Both the position numbers and the translations under genes were made by a program. Positions 57,487 to 64,000 of a stretch of DNA of 64,000 nucleotides are shown here, piece by piece. Source of the DNA: Pinus tabuliformis. Its lineage: Eukaryota > Streptophyta > Pinopsida > Pinales > Pinaceae. The stretch lies in the NCBI GenBank assembly GCA_031772625.1, contig CM062820.1, positions 312,903,840 through 312,967,839 on the forward strand, in the 5' to 3' direction. Numbering within the stretch: the first letter of the stretch is position 1; the number at the start of each line of letters is the position of its first letter. The notes beneath the pieces were generated by a model. The model made no database searches and had not been told where the DNA came from. It worked only from the letters and a program-made list of their open reading frames with translations.

Positions 57487-57680
57487 TGTGTTGCTCGAAA
57501 TCAACATAGATCCATCTTAACTTTGAATCTACAAAGAGCTAAGAGGAATCAAATGTTTTGATGTGCAAATATTTCCTTATGTTTTGCATTCAAAAAAAGT
57601 TTGCATCTTGAGAGATTTGATTCATCTCGATGCTTGGTAGATCTAGAGTTAAGATGGATTTATGTTGGTTATTAAACACC
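57487..57680. mobile_element. Foldback MITE-like element
   Basis: An inverted repeat with arms of about 60-65 bp (about 57490-57555 and 57613-57678) and a loop of about 60 bp. The left arm 'aacatagatccatcttaact' pairs with 'agttaagatggatttatgtt' in the right arm, and 'aggaatcaaat' pairs with 'atttgattcat'. It lies directly before the polypurine tract of the downstream LTR. Confidence 0.7.
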
Positions 57681-57697
57681 AAATATGGTGTTCCTTT

Positions 57698-57711
57698 AAG
57701 GGGATGGGGTT
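57698..57711 (+). other. Putative polypurine tract
   Basis: AAGGGGATGGGG followed by two T and then GTAACATCC places a purine-rich primer directly before a TG-type LTR start. It suggests the downstream repeat is a plus-strand 3' LTR. No coding part of the element was found upstream. Confidence 0.45.
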
Positions 57712-60700
57712 TGTAACATCCCTCATATTACCCATGCTTTTGTAATGTTAAAATTGAGACTATGTAACACTAGAATGGAGGCCATGGCTAGCTGAGACAT
57801 AATGTTATAAACATAAAATAAATTAAAACTGAATTTTAATAGGTCGGCATGAATGGAGGGATGCACAAATCTAATTTCCTAAGGGGGTTTCCTATTGCGT
57901 TCTTGTCAAGTAAACACATACCAATAGAATTTAATATCCTTAACATTTCCCTCACCAACTACAAACTTGCACTAATTAGCATTATAGGTTTCGGAGTGTG
58001 CAACATGGGAGGAGGATGGTTCTATCCCAGTACCCTCATCAACAATAGAGACAATGGGAATGAAATGCCTTAAGAAAACAGAGCGGAGAAGAGGAGACAA
58101 AGTCATCACCCCAAAGAGGGAGGAGGTGGTATAACAGATTGAACCACCACTTCACAAATAAAAAATATGTGATTGGACAAAAGAAAAGGGGATACCATGC
58201 AAAAACAGACAACACAGAACAAAGGAGGACAAAAGGGGGTGTCGAGACATTAGTGAGATGGGAGAAGGAAATATGTGTTGAAATATAGATGAAGACACTC
58301 TCTCAAGTAGCCTATAGAGAAGGAGATTGGTCACTAAGGAGCAAAAGAGGGAGTTGGTAAAAAGGTTGGAAGGAGAAAGAGCAAGGAGCTCTTAGAGTTA
58401 AATGGTAAGTCTAAATACGAATAGATCTTGGGTTCAAGCCTTATAATTGAGCTTAGAGGAATGAGGGAGCCATTGTGGCACTTACTGCTAGAGAAAAGTA
58501 GATAAGTGACTTGGACAGTGGACTCCACCTCCTGAGTTTGTGACCATGCCTTGATGTGATTCCCTTGAACTAACATCCCCTTAGACTTTGGATCTAGCTC
58601 GGGGATGGTCAGCTACAAGAAAAATTGTAGTGTGGTTTGCATATGGTTCGGTGGAGAATGGAAGTCCCTCTCTAAGTTTCCAGCTAATCTAACTCACTCA
58701 TATAAGTGTTAAAGTTGGTGCATATTGATTTATGGATGGTGATTGTGCTATTATATTGATTGGTTAACACATGGTCCTTCTACAATCATGAAATAATGTC
58801 TAACTCACTAAATATTCATGGTTGGCAAACTATATTTTTTGTCCATGGGACTAATGAATTCTTGAGTTATGTGGCTACTTCCTTCTTAGAGGATTTGACC
58901 TCTTCTTTCATTGTTTAGAGATATGGTTGGTACCCTTCTTTTATTCTTTTTTGATCGGTTCATTTTACTTTGTATTGGTTCCTTCCTTCCCTTTGTATTT
59001 GTATTTCCCTCCTTTCCTTTTTATTAATTATAGTAATATTTATTTGCAATGCAATCTTTTATACTAATAATAATAATAATAATAATAAAATAATTGTTTC
59101 AATAATAGTTATTGGTTAATATTATTAATATATTTTGTTTGTTTTTTATCGACCCTCTACTAATTAAAATAATGTTAATTTATTTTTATTTTTATTTTTT
59201 CCCTTTGATACTATTTCTTTCATTAATCATTGGTATATTTAGGATTTATTGATTTCTTGAATTCTTTTCTCTTACTTTTTAATATATAATCTTTTTTATT
59301 TAATGATTTTAGTTACTTTCTCTCAATTATATTTATTTGTTTCTTCACATATTTCCAATACAAATTATTAAATAATAAATTTTTGATGGTTAATTTCTAT
59401 TTTAATTATTTTTTCTTTTTTCTTTATACTTAATTCTTGGCTTTATGATTTTTCATTATTATTTCTGTTTTTAATTTATAATTTTAATAGTGTTGTTGAA
59501 TATAGTATTTATTTTTCGTCGGTTGAGAACTAGCACTTGCACCTTTACTATATTTATTGGTTCTTTGAATCGAGTTATCCATCTTCGTCCTAATAATGAA
59601 CCATAGTGACTATAGTGAGTGGTTCGAAATGCATCAACCTAAAACACTTTATGTGATTGATCCGAAAGAGACTTGACATATGAGAATAAAATAACAGAAC
59701 CCTTCATTCAAAAAAATTATAGGTTGTGTGATATGTTCATGAGTAGTGGTTTGAAAATCACTTAGAACTAACCTATTATCTCATAAGTTCTAAATTACCT
59801 TATATGTTTATGAGTTTGGGAAGCTCACTTCCATAACCATGATTTTAGGTTATCTTACTTATTAGGAGTTCAATTTATATGTTGTGTATTAGATGAATGT
59901 TTGGTTGGAGTTGAATGTAACTTAGTCAATGAATGATGCCATGATCCTATGGGTTTATGCATACTTATATATATGTTGTAACTAAGAATTCTAATCAACT
60001 TAATAACCTAAGATTCATGTGGTTATAGATATGGTATGTAGTCTTTTTTTGTAGTCATATAAACATGTATGTCTCCTTGCTAATGAATGAAAGAAATCCT
60101 ATCTCAATGATGAAGTTAACTAACCTCGAATAGATAATAGAGTTGGAATTCCTGAACTCGGGTGAATTTAGTCTTAATAGCCATGCCTCTCTTTTATTGT
60201 GGTTTTGACGTAATTTTGGCCTTGTTGGTACCCCTATATTTAATATGGTCACGGCTCATAATCGTTGAAATTTTATGCTTAGTTTGAAGCGATCATTCTT
60301 AAGAATTTGGCATTATGGAAAACTACCCTTGCTTTCTAAGATTTCTTCAATTTTCCACAAGTTCCTTTACCCTGAGTGATCTTGCAAAAAATCCAACCAT
60401 ACGGAGGTTTGGGTTGTCTAAGGAAATGCTCATGAGCACTGCCCAAATACATAGCAAGGTCGGACACCCGTTTCAAATCCAATTATATTCGGGGTCAGAT
60501 TGCCTTAAGGTGAATCCAAAGATCCAGATGTGGAAAGGGGAGGATATGAGGTGGAAGGAAAGATGGCCAGATGTAGTGTTTGACCAAATTACATTGTGGT
60601 TTAGTTGCATCTAGTGGTTCAACGGTCCGGGGGTCAAAGAGATCAAGACCACAGTGGGAGGTTGGTCGTGGTTGAGGCTGGGTTACTCCATCGAGGAAAG

Positions 60701-60923
60701 GTTACATATGTGGGCCCGAGATTTGGATGTGGATAAGGGTAGATATATTAGCGTGAGGGTAGACGTAGAGAAATACCGGATTTACATTACATGAAGGATT
60801 AATCTGGGGATCTGGGGTCTGAAGGGGTTAAACACTAATTTTGTGTTGTAACATTAGATCAAGTGTGAAAAGAATATAATGTGAAAAGGTTGCACAACAT
60901 GATAGGATGAGCGAGCTAGGCCT
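57712..60923 (+). mobile_element. Long direct repeat, copy B (LTR, interrupted by copia element)
   Basis: It starts TGTAACATCCC after a polypurine-like tract and matches copy A from base 57826 on. It runs for more than 3.2 kb until the Ty1/copia LTR at 60924. It lacks the 36-bp tandem duplication of copy A. Indels relative to copy A include extra AAT units near 59075 and one extra A near 60390. Its true end lies beyond the copia element, outside the window. Confidence 0.75.
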
Positions 60924-61602
60924 TGTTGGTTTTACTTTGTGGGTTTTCCTAATTACTTTAAACCCTAACCAAGATCTACTCCTTTGTAAGAAATTAAAAT
61001 TAATGCACAGCGGAACTTACTTTCCATCTTCAAAGGCTCCTGGTCTTGACTTGAGTTATTGGCTCTTGAATCCTTCCAAGAACTTGCAATCCTTTTCTCT
61101 GGCTATCCTAAATGACAGAGTATCTAGTCTTCAATGGAGCAGACAATTTTTCTGAGTTGATTGCAAGCCTTGGAGACTCAGCCCCTTTATAGCAGTGCAA
61201 AACCCCAATCCTAGGGCAGCCGAAATTTAGCTGAAACAAGTCTGTCAAGAAATCTGAAATTTCGGATTTCATCAGATTTTGAAATCGGGAACTTTCCAGA
61301 AAAAACTGAAATCAATCAGAATAGATTCTGATTTCCTTATTCAGCTCAAATTTATTACTGCAATTATTTTAATCAACTATAATCGGTCCATTAACAATTA
61401 TAATTGTTTAACATTATTCTATATGTATTTGTATCCAAATCCTTATTTAAATACGTATAATGCCATGACTTAATTAATCACATTATTTTGGCATATTTTA
61501 ATCATTACATAAATGTAATCTTGCTGACAGTATTTGATATCATAATCATAATGCACGTATGTCCAACTTAATTATTGTAATTAGACGTCTCTAAATCCAA
61601 CA
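60924..61602 (-). mobile_element. 3' LTR of the Ty1/copia element, 679 bp
   Basis: The block begins TGTTGG and ends CCAACA on the plus strand, perfect short inverted tips. On the minus strand it follows the polypurine tract GTGGGAGAT (about 61611-61603). A TATA box (CTATAAAGGGG, minus strand, about 61192-61182) is preceded in element sense by AT-rich U3 and followed by an R/U5-like part. The expected 5-bp target duplication is GGCCT (60919-60923); its partner lies outside the window. Confidence 0.85.
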
Positions 61603-62042
61603 ATCTCCCACATGGACAAGTGCAACCTTTTGATTATATATCCTTAACTTTATTGCATGCAACTTTTCTGTCTTTACTTATCGTATTTCTTAAACAATTC
61701 CGTCCATCAATTATGCTAACAAAGGACTTAAGCGGCATTTGCCACATTTATTCGCAACTAAACTGACATAAATCACGCTGCCAACATAACTGAATGACAT
61801 GAATCTGATTTGGACATATAGTTTAGAAATTACACGCAAGTGTGATTAGACGTGCCTATTTCTAATTGAGTCACCTTTACTTTACTGTATGAGGCCAAAA
61901 ATTTAAACTTTAAAGAAAGAAATAATGAAACTGAAACTGAATGCAACTTGTATATATCATCAAAATTGTTTACAATTGCATTACATAGAACATCAAAAAC
62001 AGAACTTAAAACATATTCAGACTCCCACATTTTCTAATTATC
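61603..62042 (-). other. Copia 3' untranslated region and polypurine tract
   Basis: About 440 bp between the polyprotein stop and the LTR. It has no significant ORF in sense orientation. The polypurine tract lies at its left end. Confidence 0.7.
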
Positions 62043-64000
62043 CTAAACAGATATTACACCCATACAAGCAACATGTTGGTGAAACTTCTTGGGTGGTAAT
62101 CCTTTAGTAAGAGGATCCGCAATCATGGAGTCTGTACCTATGTGTTTTATACATAATTCATTATTCTGCACTCTCTCTTTTACAACCAAAAACTTAATGT
62201 CAATGTACTTCGACTTTGACGAACTTCGGTTGTTCGTTGCGTATAACACTGCTGAATTGTTGTCACATAATAATTTGAGTGGTTTCTGAATAGAATCCAC
62301 AATTTTCAGACTTGTGACGAAGTTCTTCAGCCATACGCCATGATTAGATGCATCAAAACATGCAACAAATTCAGCTGCCATAGTGGAGGAGGCTACCAAT
62401 GACTTTTTAGCGCTCTTCCATGACACAGCACCACCTGCCATCATAAAGATGTATCCTGATGTTGACTTCATGTTGTCGACACATCCTCCAAAATCAGAAT
62501 CGGTATATCCAATGACCTCGAGCTGTTCCGATCTCCGATACGTGAGCATATAGTCCCTTGTTCTCTTTAGGTATCTCAACACTCGCTTGGCTGCCTTCCA
62601 GTGTTCCATACCTGGGTTACTCAAATATCTCCCTAGCATTCCGGTAATGAACGCAATATCCGGACGCGTGCATACTTGTGCATACATGATGCTACCCACG
62701 GCTGAGGCATAGGGAATATCTTTCATGAGGTTTTTATCTAAGTCAGTTTGGGGACATTGTTTCAGACTAAACTTATCTCCTTTTGATATAGGGGTATCTC
62801 CTGGTTTGCTGTTTTGCATGCCAAATCTTGTTAGAATCTTATCGATATAGTTCCTCTGGGATAACCTCAGAATACCTTGAGATCTATCTCTAAGTATTTC
62901 AATCCCTAGAACAAATGATGCATCACCAAGATCTTTCATTTCAAAGTTCTTAAATAAAAAATTCTTAGTTTGATGCAACATGTCCTTATCGTTACTGGCA
63001 AGCAATATGTCATCTACATATAAAACCAAGAAAATAAATTTACTCCCACAGAACTTAAGGTATATACATTCATCTACTATGTTAGACTCAAAACCAAATG
63101 AGCTAATAACTTGGTGAAACTTATAATACCATTGTCGAGATGCTTGTTTTAGCCCATAGATATATTTCTTAAGTCTGCAAACCATAGACCCTGCATCACC
63201 TGATACAAAGTTTTCTGGCTGCTTCATATAGATCGTTTCATCAATGTCACCATTGAGAAAAGTCGTCTTTACATCCATCTGATGAAGTTCTAAATCATAA
63301 TGTGCTACAAGCGCCAATATAATCCTTAAAGAGTCTTTCGATGAAACTGGAGAGAAAGTCTCTTTATAATCAATGCCTTCTTTCTGTGTGAAACCTTTCG
63401 CAACAAGACGTGCCTTGTATTTTTCAACATTGCCTTTAGAATCCCGCTTAGTCTTAAATATCCATTTGCAACCAACGGGTTTCTTGTCTTTAGGCAACGG
63501 AACGATATCCCAAACGTCATTGTTATACATAGATTTCATCTCTTCATTCATGGCATTAATCCACATTTGAGAGTTAGAGCTTTCCACAGCTTGTTTGATA
63601 TTAACAGGATCATTTTCAAACATGCCAATGTCAAACTCATGTTCTTGAAGATATGCATAATCCTTTGATTGTGTAGATCTTTTCTCTCTAGTAGATCTCC
63701 TAATTGGCACAGGCTCTAGATTTTCTTGAGGTTCATTTACAACTTGATCTTCAACAGGAGGAAGAACATCATTACCAACTTCTGAATCTCCCACAGGCCC
63801 TAGGCCATCAACATTTGTCATGTCAATGTGAGGGTTTGGGTTGGGTTTAGGTCCATTTGTGTTCTCTATTCCATGTTGAGTTTCTAACTGAGTTGTTTGG
63901 GATGATGAAGTTTGCACATTGTCAAAAGATGTATTTCTAAACGCAATCGGAATTTGAACAAAACTAGGACTTTGGTCCATAGTCTCATTCGCATTTGTCT
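62043..64000 (-). CDS. Ty1/copia polyprotein, C-terminal part (RT and RNase H), truncated by window edge
   Basis: The frame is open from the window edge to a stop at 62043, with no stop or frameshift in more than 650 codons. The true start lies outside. Counting from the Met at 63980, a low-complexity Gln/Pro/Asn linker precedes RIRRSTREKR-type basic sequence (about 92-104). The RVT_2 reverse transcriptase starts near residue 155 and has catalytic MDVKT (Asp236) and YVDD (321-324). RNase H has GYTDSD (about 491-496), Glu537 in AAEF, Asp573 in LLCDNN and the final KHIGTDSMIADPLTKGLP. All visible catalytic residues are intact, so this copy may be young. It would copy element RNA into DNA in virus-like particles. 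No lineage within Ty1/copia is claimed. Confidence 0.95.
   Translation of the reverse strand, partial: TNANETMDQSPSFVQIPIAFRNTSFDNVQTSSSQTTQLETQHGIENTNGPKPNPNPHIDMTNVDGLGPVGDSEVGNDVLPPVEDQVVNEPQENLEPVPIRRSTREKRSTQSKDYAYLQEHEFDIGMFENDPVNIKQAVESSNSQMWINAMNEEMKSMYNNDVWDIVPLPKDKKPVGCKWIFKTKRDSKGNVEKYKARLVAKGFTQKEGIDYKETFSPVSSKDSLRIILALVAHYDLELHQMDVKTTFLNGDIDETIYMKQPENFVSGDAGSMVCRLKKYIYGLKQASRQWYYKFHQVISSFGFESNIVDECIYLKFCGSKFIFLVLYVDDILLASNDKDMLHQTKNFLFKNFEMKDLGDASFVLGIEILRDRSQGILRLSQRNYIDKILTRFGMQNSKPGDTPISKGDKFSLKQCPQTDLDKNLMKDIPYASAVGSIMYAQVCTRPDIAFITGMLGRYLSNPGMEHWKAAKRVLRYLKRTRDYMLTYRRSEQLEVIGYTDSDFGGCVDNMKSTSGYIFMMAGGAVSWKSAKKSLVASSTMAAEFVACFDASNHGVWLKNFVTSLKIVDSIQKPLKLLCDNNSAVLYATNNRSSSKSKYIDIKFLVVKERVQNNELCIKHIGTDSMIADPLTKGLPPKKFHQHVACMGVISV

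Noticed and set aside
1-64000. CRISPR arrays, rRNA genes, bacterial operons or organelle DNA
   Set aside because: None of the corresponding signatures was seen; direct repeats here are tandem or dispersed plant repeats without regular spacers.

Overview
The window reads as nuclear DNA of a vascular plant with a very large, repeat-rich genome. A conifer or other gymnosperm is my inference, not shown. The reasons are one plausible intact host gene (with a GT-AG intron) in 64 kb, many plant-type transposons at different stages of decay, tRNA-derived SINEs, and long (TA)n tracts in AT-rich filler. I see no operons, CRISPR arrays, rRNA genes or organelle genes.

Layout. 1-3138 is one copy of a long repeat whose second copy lies at 57.7-60.9 kb; the second copy looks like an LTR of more than 3.2 kb preceded by a polypurine tract. 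3.1-3.85 kb continues it with a cluster of ACGT/TGACG motifs. 5.7-6.45 kb is a decayed LINE-type ORF1 remnant. 8.2-8.4 kb is a tRNA-derived SINE. 8.8-13.3 kb is anonymous DNA full of local duplications. 14.4-17.1 kb is a decayed pogo/Tigger-like DNA transposon (minus strand). 18.8-23.6 kb holds an unusual reading frame: 488 intact codons, then about 830 more codons in the same frame, broken by 13 stops that are all TAG or TAA, with no frameshift. 24.4-28 kb is locally duplicated DNA.

30.44-31.88 kb is a two-exon short-chain dehydrogenase/reductase (classical, NAD-type, SDR110C-like), the only gene I believe is functional. 32-43 kb is AT-rich repeats and microsatellites without a recognised gene. 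43.1-49.2 kb holds a degenerate minus-strand Ty3/gypsy element: gag, protease, RT, RNase H and integrase can be read, and the protease, RT and integrase catalytic acids are altered. A copia-type LTR end abuts it and an LTR-like insert splits its gag. 49.97-50.16 kb is a second SINE.

53.9-56.05 kb is the most striking object. It is a complete retrotransposed unit of about 2.13 kb, flanked by a perfect 18-bp target-site duplication and ending in an A-rich tail. It contains one 603-codon frame (five internal stops) with a unique N-terminal region, a full-length ubiquitin-like domain ending in LRLRGG, a DUF4283-like domain, a CCHC zinc knuckle and an acidic tail. No reverse transcriptase is present. 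It resembles an ORF1-only (half-LINE) element or a retrocopied mRNA.

57.5-57.7 kb is a foldback MITE-like element. The window ends in a young-looking Ty1/copia element (minus strand, cut by the window edge), inserted into the second copy of the long repeat; the first copy preserves the empty site.
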